NCBI RefSeq assembly: GCF_040581485.1
Contig: NC_090132.1
Coordinates: 7,761,001-7,825,000, forward strand
Source: Linepithema humile
Taxonomy: Eukaryota; Arthropoda; Insecta; Hymenoptera; Formicidae
Length of the DNA stretch: 64,000 nt
Reading direction: 5' to 3'
This document shows, piece by piece, positions 14,120 through 27,560 of the stretch. The notes beneath the pieces are model-generated. The model was not told the origin of the DNA and ran no database searches. It saw only the letters and a list, made by a program, of their open reading frames with translations. A program made the position numbers and the translations under genes. Numbering within the stretch: position 1 is the stretch's first letter; each line of letters starts with the position of its first letter.

Positions 14120-14200
14120 ACATGATGGCCGAGAGGAGGAGAATCTCGAAGAGCATGGCTGCCGTCGGACGATGGCGTGAGCGCGGCATGGCCGCTTTCG
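14120..14200. promoter_or_regulatory. Cluster of four GCCAT/ATGGC motifs, PRE-like
   Basis: ATGGC occurs at 14125, 14155, 14172 and 14188, four times in 68 bp, with GAGAGG at 14130. ATGGC is the core bound by Pho/YY1 and GAGAG is bound by GAGA factor; both are hallmarks of Drosophila Polycomb response elements. A further AACAGCCATTTTG lies near 14695. Function is inferred only. Confidence 0.35.
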
Positions 14201-16820
14201 AGCCGATAGTTTTCATATCTTCAATTTTCAAATCTTTTATTACTTTCAGTCGTTATTGTTATTTATAAGTTTTCTCAAGTATCGTAACATAGTTTATGAT
14301 TAGTTTATATATGAAAAAATGTTACAGTGGGATATAATTTATCATATGACAATCAATATAAGTCTAAAAATTTATGTTTTTATTTATAATACAAAAGAAA
14401 TTTTAGATTTATAAATTAATTTATATAAAAATTTCCAAAAAAGTTAAGTATTTAGAAGCAAGTAAAATATTCGTATAAGATTTTTTAAAAATAAATTGAA
14501 CAAAAACTCTAGTTTGAGAGTTAATTTTTATGTTAGGAGTAAAAAAGAAAAAATATATCCTTGGTTTTTTTATTTTCTCGAGTTCGAAAATTATCATGGT
14601 CTCAAGACGACGCTCTTCAGCGACACACACGTGTTACGAGCGCGTGTTGGTGTTGCCGACTTGCCCACGCATAGTGGCTCGCGATCCCGCAACAGCCATT
14701 TTGAATTCCAAGACTCTTTCTGCAACGAACTCGCCGGTCGAAGAACGAAACCTCGTCAGAAGCTTTCTGCGGATACCGTCGCGTCCTCGTCTTATTTTTC
14801 ACATGTCAAAAAGACCGAGACCGCGAGCAATATTGTTGATACTTGATGTTGCAGCTATACAATATAGCTCTGCATCGCCCAACTCCCGCATCTTCTGCTT
14901 GGCAGGAGGCTGCTTTTTGTAGACTTTTTACTTCTCATGCTTCGCGTATGATATTTTTTTCTCTCCTTTTCTTGCTACCTTTAATTATTTTTTTGTTTAT
15001 ACAAAGTATTCAAGAACCCACGGAGAGACTACAAACTTATGATGATCTTTGATTCTTCCCGAACAAAAAGCTATCATTTCTTGAATATTTCAATTTTTGT
15101 TATTAAATATTATGACAGTCTGAAACATGACTGATTTTTTTAATATTTAGTAAATATAATATTTTCTGTTTCTATTTTATTTTATGTTGAAGTGAAACGC
15201 ACATGAGTTACCATATTAAATTATAATGATTTTTTCGCCGATTCAAAGTACAATAACTTCGTGAATAATTTTTGAAACTGTGAATTCTCTCGTGGTTGTT
15301 GAAAGATAGTTTATGTTTTCTTTGATGGTCCCTCAGAGACTCTCTTATTAGAGGAAGTTAATTATCTTTTCGACATGAAAGAGTTAGACGAATGAAACGG
15401 ACTTTACGCTATATTGATCTTGTCTTCAAACAGCATGCTTTGTTTTTGTTATTAACCTTAGTTATTTATTTTTTCCTATCTCTTCATCTCTTCGAACTTG
15501 GAAATGGTTGTCTAGATCTTCATGAAAACGTTTGAACGCATTTAAAACTATTAATAAGTGGAATATGTTAAATCGAAGATTTTAAAGTAATTTTTTTTGC
15601 ATTTGTTTTGAAGTTATTTTTTAAAACAAAAATATTTCTATTTTATTAAAATTTCACGATGCACAAGATTTCTGATATTATTAACGTGGAACTTTATATT
15701 GTGACAGATCTATTCTCATGCTTTACCGTCGGGCGCAAATTCTGCATTTTTTCTTCAATATTTTATTATCTTTACACGTATGTCTGTGTGCGTTTTTAAA
15801 AATTGTTAAACTTTTATTTACAAATGTTACTTTATTCAAAAAAATCTATATTTTGATATAATTTATTTCGCAAAATTTTGCAATTCTAGTTTGCTCTAGA
15901 AAGTAATCGTATTGATCTACGATTTTTTCCTTAAATGTCTAATATAAACAAATTATCTTCTTTATAAAATTCTTTGACATACTCAGAATAATCATTTTTT
16001 TTATACGTTAGCAAGCAGTTTTCTAAATTTTAAACTGGATTTGGTTAGATATCTCTTGTATTCGTAAATAATAGTACGTTTCTTTCCGATAAACCAATTT
16101 CTTTAAATATGAGCGTTTTTATACTTTGATTAACTATATCTCGACATTGCATTTCGAACTTAGACTCTATTACTCAACAATAATAAATGAATTAACATAG
16201 AAACTGCAGACAAAAATTATAGATGCTGTAATAATGCTTTAAAATGCAAAATTAATCAAATTAAAAAAATAATGAAGAAATAAGTAGATATAAATTAGAA
16301 CTTTTTACATTTTTTTTATCCATCTTATTTTTCGATTCTTTACGAAACTTTCTGATACGCAGACAGATATGTGCTACGGATCTGCAGGGATTATTTGTTT
16401 TACAAGAATAGACTTCTATATCAACTTCCTATGTTTAGGCTCGCGTATGCGTATGCGAAGTCGGCGGATCGCTCCGGTGATATGTAAACGTTCTAGTTTA
16501 TGACCGACGACAAGTTTATGTTGATTGCTCGTTATAGTCATTCATCTACCTTAATTGTAATTCCAGTACAATGGATTCAATTCGTTTTTTTAATGTTTGA
16601 TTTTCTTTTTGTTATAAATTATATTTCTTCTGATATATAATTTATTCTATTTTTTTGTTATATGTTTAGTATTACACATATGAGATTGTCGAACTCGCAT
16701 ATCATATTGATATACATATACTATATTTATATCAAATTTAGTTAAAATTAAAAAACAAGTGCAATCAATACACCGAAAAAAACTGAATAAAAAAATACAA
16801 TGTTTTTCCTATTTTAAATT

Positions 16821-16845
16821 AGAGAGAGAGAGAGAAAGAGAGATG
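16821..16845. repeat. Short GA repeat
   Basis: AGAGAGAGAGAGAAAGAGAG run in AT-rich DNA. Confidence 0.8.
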
Positions 16846-19800
16846 TTATATCTCATTACAAGAAAGATGTTAAGAAATTACTTGTCTGAAATACATAAAG
16901 AAAGTATTGTTCACTATACATTTTTGTAGATTAAATTCGATGATTTTATTCAAATTCGAAATGGGGATTGACATTTCTGAGCCACTCTATTTGACTAATA
17001 CAATTCCCTTTTGATCCTTTGTTTATGCTGGGCTGGCAGAAATTTATGAAACCACTTACTTTCCGTCCGAAAAAATAGCTTTTCGTGTTTCTAGTGGTGT
17101 CACTCTCTTTCATCGCACTTTTTCGCCACCCCTGCCTATATGTACAGTTTTATTATATGTTTCCGCAATATGAACGAAATAGAAATATTCTCATCTTGTT
17201 TCCGAGGTTACCGACTTCTTTTCTGTTTCATCGATCTGGTCTGGTTTGACTTTCAGTAGTATTAAAGAGATGGCGCCGTATCAAGCACTTGATTATTGAA
17301 AACTTGATTATTTAAAATTCTTAAAATTGCATTATAACAAACAAGCTTCTTTATCAAAAGATGTTTTTCGAAATATTAAAATTATAATATTAAAAATAAT
17401 GTGAAAAAATTTCAATTCTGGAAGGTTACATTTTCCACAAGACTAAATTGTGAGAAAATTAAAAGTATTGTTAGTGTAAAACGTTATTATTAATTATATA
17501 ACTATAATATAATAACATATAGTCAATTATAATTAAACAAATGCAAAATTTTTACTGATAAATAAGGAAAAATTTCTTAATACACATTACATGTACAGCT
17601 GTTGCATATACATATAGTTTGCATCTATTTTTATTTTTGTTAAATTTCTTTATTAGTTTTGTTTATTTCAAAATTTTTAACATTTAAATAAATATTATTG
17701 TCTATATTTTGTTCATAGTAAAATATTTAGTGTAATGATCTGAGAAAATATTCGTTGTAACCTATCACAAAAATTTTTGAAATCTCCACCTACTTAACAT
17801 ATATTGTAAGAGAGAGAGTTGGTATCTCTTTCACATCTTTTATTTTTATCTACGTCCCATTTACTTTCCGAAAAAGATTCCTGTGCAGTACCCCATTTAT
17901 CTTTCATAACAATGATGCCAAGGCTCCTCCTTCCTACATATATAAATCCTTACATCACCAACCACCCTAAACTACCTTCCAATGGAAATACCCTTCAGAG
18001 AACAATTTCGTTTGGCTTTTTTGCCATGACCGACAAAAAAAAAATGCAAAGTGGTTCGTCCGAACGTTATTTATCGTCTCCCTATCCCTATCATTTTGAA
18101 TCTTTCAAATCTCAAGTCAAATCTTAATTCTAGAAACATCCATGTGAAATCAGATAAATTCTATTTTATCTTTTTTTTAGATTTTTTAAAATAGTTTATG
18201 CAATATATTTGATTGTAATTCCATTAAATTTGCATATATGTATAAATATTAACTGTTTTTTCCAAGATGCAATTTATTTTTATTGATATGCTCACATCTA
18301 TTAAAATTTTTATTTAAAAATTTGTATGTACTGTGATGTTTATTATGCATATCATTTATTGAATTATTGGAAGTAAAATATTTATTTTTTAAACTTTGAT
18401 GCTTATACTTTGATACTTATCTAAGTTTGAGGACGCATTTAACTGATAAAAATGGTTATTAATAGAGAAGCATCTTAATCTTAATATGTTATAACTATAG
18501 ACGTTGAATGTTCGCGTTAGATCGTTTGAAGTGTTTCCGTTTAAAGTTTCACAACCGAACCTGGTATTGATTAATCAATTTGCAGTGATTTACAAGTATG
18601 AAACAGAAGAATGGGTGCAATAAAAACTTCCAGACTCCAGACCGCCTTTATTTTTAGTTTATTTCATCATTTGAGATAAGAAAACCTGAAAAAAATATTA
18701 ATAAAATGTTGTGCATTATATTAGAATAGAAACGAGAGATATATGAAAAAGATTAAAGTAAAAAAGACATTATAAAGACATATAAGACATATTGAACAAT
18801 AATTCTGATATTTTTTAAATGTAAAATAAGTTAAAAAAATATTGCGATGCATTTATTATTTCGATATAATATTAGTCCGTAATTTTTCTTGGCCTAATTG
18901 CAAAGTGCGAAAGGTTAAGCAAACTGTACCATGTAATACAGCTGACGAGCAAATGTAGTAATATAAACAAAGATTCGCAGTACATAAACGAAGATTTCTC
19001 GACAACCGAACATAAACGTTGGCATGTGTGTACGATTCGCAGAATTTGATTTGCCGCCACAGATCTGAATCAGAGTTCTAAAAATTTTTTTTCGTAAATT
19101 GTAAATAACGTTAAAAAGATAAAAATAAAAGATTAAAAAAAAATATATGTATTATAATGTATCGATCAAATCTTTTTCTATTTCAAATATATCTCACAAT
19201 ACAGTTTAACTTTTGTTTTATCGTAAAAGTAAAAAAAGACATTAGTTTCGGATATATATATAGGTATCGATATGGTTTAGGTATAATAACTATTTATTGT
19301 TCCATCTAGAATTTATTTTATTGTACTGTCAGATAGATAAAAAGGGTGGATTTAGGAAAATAGATGTTATGTGTGTCTGTGATAGTTGAATAAAGTCTAG
19401 GAAAATTGGGGAGAAAATTCGGAGTTGGGAGAAGAATAGAACGCTGATATTACGCCGGTCGACGAGATGGAGGCAGAGAATATAGAACGAAAGATTGTAC
19501 CAAGGGTGGATCAGACCACCTCTCATTAAGTTAAATTGTCTCTCAGAATGAGCTTCCTTAATTACTTAGCCTTCTCTACGACTTTCCGCATTTTTTATAC
19601 ACACTTTATATAGTTTTCGGACTTTCTTGCGCGTATAACGATTCATAATGCGGTATTTCGATGCGATTTGTTTGCGTTTAATTAATACTGTCTTGCATTA
19701 TATATTATTTAATCTCAATAGAACAAATTATAATATTATAACGTTTTTTTCATTGAAATAACGTATTAGCTGTATCGTAGTTTAAGTTATGAACGGTGAG

Positions 19801-21049
19801 GGACAATGGTTGACTGCAGAGTGGTGGAAAATGAGCGGAGGGGATGAAGTAAGGGATGATAGGTGAGGCAAAGAGAAGCAAGGAGGGAAATAGTCTCTAA
19901 ATATGCTAATATCCATGCCACGGGGTAATGAGTTTCTCGCGTTACTACGACTCACCGGACTGCTATGCATATATATTCAGCTATAAACACAACTTAGATT
20001 ACTATATGTTGCATATCAACTGCCACGACACTTAAGCATTAGTCGCCCTTACATCTCATGACTCTTGTCTTTATGTTTTATAAGATATTTATATGATATA
20101 TACAAAAAATAAAGTTGAAGATTTCACGAAAATATTATCAGTGACACAATAATCATTATTTTTGAAAAAGATAATTTCTTTTTTAAATCTTTTTTATATT
20201 TAATAAATTAAAATTAAATTTGAAAGGTTAAACATCAAAATATCCTATCTTAAAACACTCGAATTATCATTGTTAAATTGTATTCTTCAAACTGTTTAAC
20301 ATGGTTCAGAATTTTTTATCGCAGTTACAATTCATGGCAACACGTTAATATACATCCACGGCATATAAACGCGGCTCTCGTAATTTCCGCAAGTTTCCAC
20401 CTTTACCCTTATACCCGGATTGCCATCTCTATCCCCTGTGTCACGCCGTTCATCACATTTTCAATTTCCACCACGTTTCCCGTTTCCTGCTTCGGCTTAC
20501 TTCGATCATAGCGGATACTTCGACGGTGCCGTTTCATTGGTCGTCGCAAAACCGTCAACGTCGCCGTCGGCGATAGTGACTGATTCCGTCGTGGCCACCA
20601 GCTTTTAACTTCCGTCTTTTCAAGCGATAACTTAACATAAACTTTCAATCATTGATTTTTAGAATTTTAAGTTGAGGAATTCAAAATGTTTTCTTCGCGA
20701 TACTTTGAATAAATAAAAAAATATCTAAATAATTTAAGACAATTTTAGATTACAATTTTATTAATATAAGATTTACTTGAAACATGTAATCATGTTGGTA
20801 TTAGAACTTTTTCCAGTTGTCTTCAGAAACTTATCATAAACAAATCAATCAGGTTTTCGCTTATTGTGCAGCACGGTTGAACCAATGACGTTTTGAACAA
20901 CATTGCGCGCGTGTTACGCTTCACGGAGGTTAAAGAGACGTAAATCCGAGCATGATGGAGTGATGTTTAGGAAATCGTGGTCATGAAACGTCAAGGAGGC
21001 GCGTGGTCTGCGCCGACGACGGATGACGATGCCCCGAGAAAAACTAGAC

Positions 21050-21100
21050 TAGGCGTTTTTATGGGCCATCAAATTACAGCGACCACCCCATAAAATGTTT
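21050..21100. promoter_or_regulatory. Paired inverted Abd-B/Caudal-type sites
   Basis: GTTTTTATGGGCCATC at about 21055-21070 is followed by CCCCATAAAATG at 21086-21097, giving an inverted pair of TTTTATGGG sites about 20 bp apart with a GCCAT core adjoining the first. TTTATGG is a preferred site class for Abd-B and Caudal homeodomains. The pair lies in a GC-richer island (20.88-21.07 kb). It may be an auto- or cross-regulatory element. Confidence 0.3.
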
Positions 21101-21172
21101 AAGCGGGCTTCCGTGTAAGATACACAACTGGCGACTAGAGTAATGTTCTTTGGCAAAAGTGCATTTACTCAC

Positions 21173-21274
21173 CTGTTCAGATGCGTTTGATTTTAGCAGA
21201 ATCTCATTGTCTCTACTTTGATTGAGACTCATCTCTTGATAGTCGTCTCCCTCATGTTGCTTTGCTCGAAATTG
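21173..21274 (-). CDS. Candidate coding exon of an unidentified gene (34 codons)
   Basis: On the minus strand this segment lies between a good acceptor (TTTTTTCTATCAACAG, with branch-point-like ATCAAC upstream) and a very good donor (TCTGAACAG then GTGAGT). It is exactly 102 nt, phase 0 at both ends, and only one frame is open. That frame is hydrophilic and Gln/Asn/Glu/Ser-rich (starts QFRAKQHEGDDYQ, ends KSNASEQ). The other two frames have stops. I do not recognise the protein and found no convincing neighbouring exon on this strand, so it would belong to a gene with long introns, possibly reaching outside the window. A chance arrangement is still possible. Confidence 0.4.
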
Positions 21275-24200
21275 CTGTTGATAGAAAAAATTTTGATTTG
21301 TAGTTGATTGTAGTCTTCTTTTTTTGTCCTGAAAACTATAAATTTTATGTATCTTTTAACTTACTTTGCATGCAAAATATTCTGTATGATAATTAATGTA
21401 GATTCTTACTTAAGCGTTGACGTGATCGAAGAGACGACAGATAATGATATATGAAGGAATTTATCGAATCAACTCTCTCTCTTTTTTCTCCAATGTTTCT
21501 TTTATTGACTCAGGAGAATGAAGACATTAGTAAGATTTGCTCGCAGCACAGAAGTGCGCGTTTGGCTTTTACCAATTCAGTGTCTAACATTGTGAATGAA
21601 CGCATAAACGGCAACAGACTACGTAGGCAACTGCGTCGTTAATATCGCGTGACAAGAATAAACGTCGACCATAATTCAATATTATAATTATACCCTCGTA
21701 AGAGGCTTTATTGTCCTAATTAATATGCATCGTTAAAGTAATTGCCGGTGGTGTGCAGATTACTCACACGGATTATGAACATTTAGTCATTTTAAATAGA
21801 TGCTACCGAATCAGAGATTTGTAATATCTCTATCACACACAGTCTGTAGATGTTAATAAATTAGTCTATCGATTTCTCTGAAAATCGTGAAAAATTCTAT
21901 TGTATTAAATAATATAAATAAATCGTTCTTTCTTTAAGATATGTGCTTTTAACAAAATATATTTAATAAGAAGCGTTTCGTAGATCAAGCTTATTTATTG
22001 TTTTGTTTAGGAAAGCATATTTTTTTGTTTTAACTTTAATCAGATATACATTTTATAAATTACGATTTAATTTCTTAACTTTAAGAAATGCGTATTTTGA
22101 AAAAGACGATCTTTCTGTTAAAAGATCATCTTATAGAAGATTTGTAAAAGTGAAGATAAGTGTAAGCAAAACATTGATGAGCATACGTGCACATGCACAT
22201 TAATAAGCTTCACATCCGTTTCTGTTGATATTGTCCGCGCGACGGTCTAACCTCTTCACGTTCCGATGACGCGGCGGTCATTTTAAATAAGATTCACATG
22301 TCGGGACCACCCATCTCACGGAATTGGCTGATTATATGTACCTTAACTTCGGCATCCTTGGCGTTCCGTTTTAACATTCGCCAGAAAAATTCGAATAGGG
22401 TCCGAGCCGGCTGATTCGTGAAGTTTGTTTCAAAGATTACTGCAAGTTTGTGGCTGGATGATTTCTTTCTTCGGGCTTCCCATTCTTTTTTTTATACCGA
22501 GCAGGATAGGTATGTTTCTGGATCTACTAATTGGTCGTAAAGGAAATTTCGGACTGAGAATCGAGTTCCCGACGTTTCAAAATGTTCTTCGCAGGATGAG
22601 TCCGCAATGCATAACGATGAGTTATTTCTTTATCGAAATCTTCTTTAGAAATTAGCATTTAAAATTATATATTTTACTTCCAAAAATATATGCAATTTAT
22701 AATTATGTTCAGATATTTTGAAATTAAGTTTTGAACGAATTAATACGAAACATATTTAAGATATATTTCTATACCAAAAAAATAGTACTACAATATACTG
22801 TTTTAAAGAATAACTTACTTATTAATGATTTTTGTACCATTTTTGAAACAATAATGCAATCCTGGTTGCATGAATTGCGATGCGAAGTATCTGAAAAAGC
22901 GACAGTTTAATAGAACATATGTCTTCGTTATTTATTACAAGAAATTACTTATTTTAAGACTCATTGAATGTGCGGATTATAACTCATTGTTTTTTTAAAC
23001 TTTACACAACACTCAATGATTCTCGGAATTCTGTATTTTTGTATAAATTTTTTCCACTTAGAATTACCTTTGAAAAGAAGATTTTCAGGATGAGATAATC
23101 CTTCTCATCCTTCTTATAATCCTTGCGTCTGTTTCTTCGATCATTCGGCACGAGATCTCGCGGAGTTCATATGTATTTGCAAAATTTCACCTCGTGACTC
23201 GCAATCGTTCACTCATCGGTGGCAATGCCGATGCTGGCGGTGGTGGTGGTGGTGGCAAATATATTATGTCTCTCGTAAAATTAAGTTTTTACGATCATTT
23301 TATGGTCGCGCGCGGCCCGTCGATGCTTAGTACCTATAGGTGTGCATTTCTCACAGCTGCGCTAGGGGCTCGTGCCGACTCGTCACGGATCTCTTTCATC
23401 ATATGCGTCGGTGAAACATTGTAACTATTTTTATGAACCGCAGATTTGGCCACTGAGCATCTTCGGACGTAATTACCTCGAATCGAGTCATTCCGTCGGT
23501 AAAACAAATTTTACAAGGATAACATCTTTAACTGTAACACTTCACGAAATTAAAAGGAAGCACTTTAAAGTGAGCACTTTTTTCTATTGAGAAAATTAAT
23601 ACAATTTTGTAAATTTAGACGTATATTCTATAGCGCAGATGTGCTAAGACGTATTCGTATACTCATAGAATCACTTGGACCTACGTTCTTTGACCGACGA
23701 GCAAAGAATGAAGCTTTCCGAGAGGATCACCCATCGCTTACACTCGGGGTTGTCACTTTCACTTTGTATGAAAAACTTGTGGAGCAAATCTCGAAAGAAT
23801 TTTACCCAAATTCAGGTCACGTCGAACGTTCGTAAAATTCCTTTCTGATTTTTTATTATGAAATCTGAGGATACAAGCGTTTTCCAGAATAAAAAATTTG
23901 TCTTTGGCAATATATAAGAAGAATATATAGATTCTTGTAAATACAGATTGGCAAGATTTTTAAATAATTATGATCTAATTAATATTAAACATATTGCTGA
24001 AGTTGATATAATCAGTAACTGTTGCATTTATATCCATAATTTTATTGTTATCGTATTTTTTTATCTCGTTTCTTCTAAGTTCGTTTATAGTATATGTAAT
24101 GTAATAATAATGCAGGTCCCATCAGCACCTGCGGTCTCAGATTCTGATATCCATCTAAATACATATATGTATATGTGTATATATAATATACGCATGTATA

Positions 24201-26299
24201 AGTTATTTCATGTTTGTAGATGTATATATGCACTAATATAAGTAAATGTATTCGCTGCCGTTACCGCCAAAGGTTGCATAATATATGAATCCACTTCGCA
24301 TACATATATATATAATATATATAATAAGAGAACACATACGTCAATTTTGAAGAAAGTTTTTTACAAAATTTTTTATGGGGAATTTTATCTTTTGCTTTAT
24401 TGTTCGCAATTTTTGAAGTTTTTCTTGTCATTTTTTATGCAAAACATTTATTCTCGGAATTGTTTGTTTCTCAAAACTTTCCTTTTAAAACCTTCCTTTT
24501 AAAACTTTCCTTTCAAAACCTTCTTATTACATTATACGTATTCAGCATATTTATTTATAATTTTAATATTTTCATTAATGTTATTTTATGATTAATTAAG
24601 ATGATACATTTTAACATATTACATTTTTACATTTTAACATGTGTGATATATGAATCAGCGTAAAAGTATTGTAACTTTTGATAGAATGATAATGTTTGAT
24701 AATTTTTATGTGCTGAATACATTTGACCATGGAATGACGATTTGAAGTCGCAGACGGAATATTTTTTATAATGTAACTAGAAATAGAAGAATGTTTCACC
24801 GTTTGCATGAATTGCGAAACTAACGCGAGTTCATAGTTGTTCACGTATCTCGTGCATAATTTAGCGATGGTATTTACGCGTATCGGTGAAAGCCGAGACT
24901 GAATTCTGAGGAGAGATCGTGTTTAGAGCAAAGCAACTATATTATTTTGCTTGAATTATTTATAGAACATTGCTGGAGAAAAATATCGAATAGACGTGCC
25001 AGAAATGCAGTGATACGGTGTGCGCAGTGAGCTTGAAAAGTCGGGCTTATTCAGCCAAATGTCATACTGCCCTTTTTTTCTCGTTTAGAGAATAGTACAT
25101 CCGTCTAATCATAAATCAGGCGTAATAGTGTCAAATTAATCGAAAGGCTAGAAGCAACAACGCAAACCATAAAGTTAACAGGCAAACAACTGAACAAATC
25201 TATAAATCGTTAATGATCTTTCCTGTTATGTTTTTTTTTCGTCGCATTGGACGTTACGCGGTATGAAGATAAACATCTTTAAAAAGACGATAGGACTAAT
25301 AAAAGAGACAAGGGAGAGAAATGCTATTTTAGAGACGCAAAATCTTTAATTAAAACTGATCCTTGGATTCAAGAAGAATCGAATTTCTTTATTGTATTAT
25401 TTTTATCACCTTCGCGATACATTGAATACTTTATGCGATAATAAAATTTATAAAATTAAGGATAATGAGCCATGTTAGTTGCAGAATGGCAGTTTATTAT
25501 CTGAAATGTAACAAGGAATCTGAGATTTTTCGAAGTAAATAAAAATCTTGAGATTACATTTTGCAGAGCTGTCCATTAAATGTTGTATATACGTGCATGG
25601 AATCTATATACAGTGTTTTAAATCGCGCAGAAACCGTGGATATCACTGTAATATATTCAAAATGAGTCGAGATAAGGTGGAGTCGACCAGGGTAAAATCG
25701 TGGATGTGGAGTTTGGGGGATGAGGCTAATGTCTTGGCATCTGGATATCTCGTGAGGCGTGGTTGCCGGATAGCTTTCTATCTATAGCTTCGCTTCCATG
25801 CGGCCCCAATCTCTTCGAGTACTTAGCGCGAAGAAAATGTCGTATGGCACTACTATATTTCCTCACTTAGCTTATTATTTTGAGCTTACGGAAGATTGTT
25901 TATATTTAATTATATATTAATATATTGGACGATGTTATTTTTATCATATACTTTTTTTTTCATTTTGTGCTAATTATTGTCGTAATAATAGTAGTGTGCA
26001 ATGGTAATTGTTATAAAAATTGTGCAAAATAATTTTCAGAATTTAGGAGCTTGACAAAAAGAATGATAAAATATTGAGAAATAATAATGTGATAGGTGAA
26101 ATTGTATCGAACAGTAGCCTATATAATTTTATAATTATTATAACATTTTAAAGCAATATTTCTTCGAATAATATTAACATAATCAACAATATATTAGGCA
26201 ATATATTAGCGATTATCGTCGAATAACTTTTGAATGCGAGATACGCATTGGCGATAGTCGCGCGCATATTTTTGCGGATAAAGTTATGCAAAACAGCGG
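21275..26299. other. AT-rich flank with two small islands
   Basis: Islands at 22.2-22.6 kb and 23.15-23.45 kb; the second contains a GGTGGTGGTGGTGGTGG run near 23238. No supported gene. Confidence 0.45.
24290..24330. repeat. AT dinucleotide repeat
   Basis: ACATATATATATATAATATATATAAT run; similar short (TA)n arrays lie near 39870 and 55172. Confidence 0.75.
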
Positions 26300-27560
26300 G
26301 ATGGCATATAGAATATGTACAGGGGCGGCGATAGATCCGCGTGGAAGGGCGATAGGAACGAAGAATGAAGAAAGATCCTGAGAGACTTTGCCTGATGAGG
26401 ATGGTTCCCATGACGACGCAACCCCAGGAACACGAAATGGTCTAGCCATTCTTGACTCAATACCGAGTCGCCATACACTCACGTACGCTACGCGTTCAAG
26501 CTCACCACTACTTTCCCAGTCTTCAAACCCTCTTAAGCTTCTCTTCCTCCCCTTCCTCCGTTGTCCCTTGCATCCCATACCGCGCCGCTGTCCTTACTCA
26601 AATGGTATACCCCGCGCTTATACTTTGTTCCAGCCGTAGCTCTTTATTGTGTATATCTGGCGAATGTGACGTGAAATACAAACCAACGACCAGCTTAAGC
26701 TAATAGAAAAAAGATTGCACGACTGAACTTCGAAATCGCTCTATTATGAGATGTGTTGCGGTTTGCCGGGCGAATCAGTGGTTGTAAAGTTCAAAATCGA
26801 ATACAAGATATGTCTGTCAGAGAAATAAAAAATTAGAAATATAATTGAATATCTTTGAATAAAAATTCAATAGTAATTTTTTGAAAGTTATAGACTTTAC
26901 ACAGGATTTATTGCATATTCAATCATATAATAATGATAATAACAGGAATAAGCTATAACAAATATTAACCAGGCTAAGTTGTATTTATTGAGCTGATATA
27001 AATCTTATAATTAATAATCGAAAAATAAGCTTGTTATGTTTGTAGATGAAAATAATATGATCTTCATCTAAAAACAGCAAAAGAAAAATTTAGAAATTTT
27101 TGCTAAAGTATATATATAATATTAATTTATATTTTTTGTTTCAAAATTAATTTCACACAATTTTAAAACAAAAGATTTACCATATTCCGGTGCAGCAATG
27201 TAATTTGCAAATTGAAATTGACTAATTGACTTTACACACGTTTCAGAGGAGATATATGTCACAAAATACCACGTTAAATGAGAATTCACTTGTCGTTTTC
27301 ATCAGGCGTAGTATGCGCTAGTTCTTCGTCTCGCTAGGCGCACGCCACTGCCATATTGGATGCGCTCCTCGAAACGTCGGATTGGTCGTCCGGTCGTAGC
27401 GTCGGCCTCCGAAACGGGAGGGCGTCCCGGTGCCAACAGCATTGAAGCGCCGAAAGGCGTCTTGACGCCCCGCTTGGAACTGGCACGCGTCACATCACAC
27501 AGTTATGAGACGCGATATTCTACTCTTCCATCCCTGCACTCCGCAACTCCGATAAGCCAT
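26300..27560. promoter_or_regulatory. Two GC islands at 26.3-26.7 and 27.3-27.56 kb
   Basis: Each island is a few hundred bases and is separated by AT-rich DNA. The second is CpG-rich and holds GCCATATTGG and GGATTGG CCAAT-type motifs and the imperfect repeat GCGCCGAAAGGCGTCTTGA. Overlapping open frames exist on both strands with no domain. Treated as putative cis-regulatory DNA. Confidence 0.22.

Larger units (their letters stand above)
12365..20280. other. AT-rich flank, possibly a long intron
   Basis: This stretch holds a purine-rich block at 13.55-13.83 kb, the ATGGC cluster at 14.12-14.20 kb, a GC-richer patch at 14.6-14.8 kb and ATGGCGCC at 17270. The rest is AT-rich with no supportable gene on either strand. 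Confidence 0.45.
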
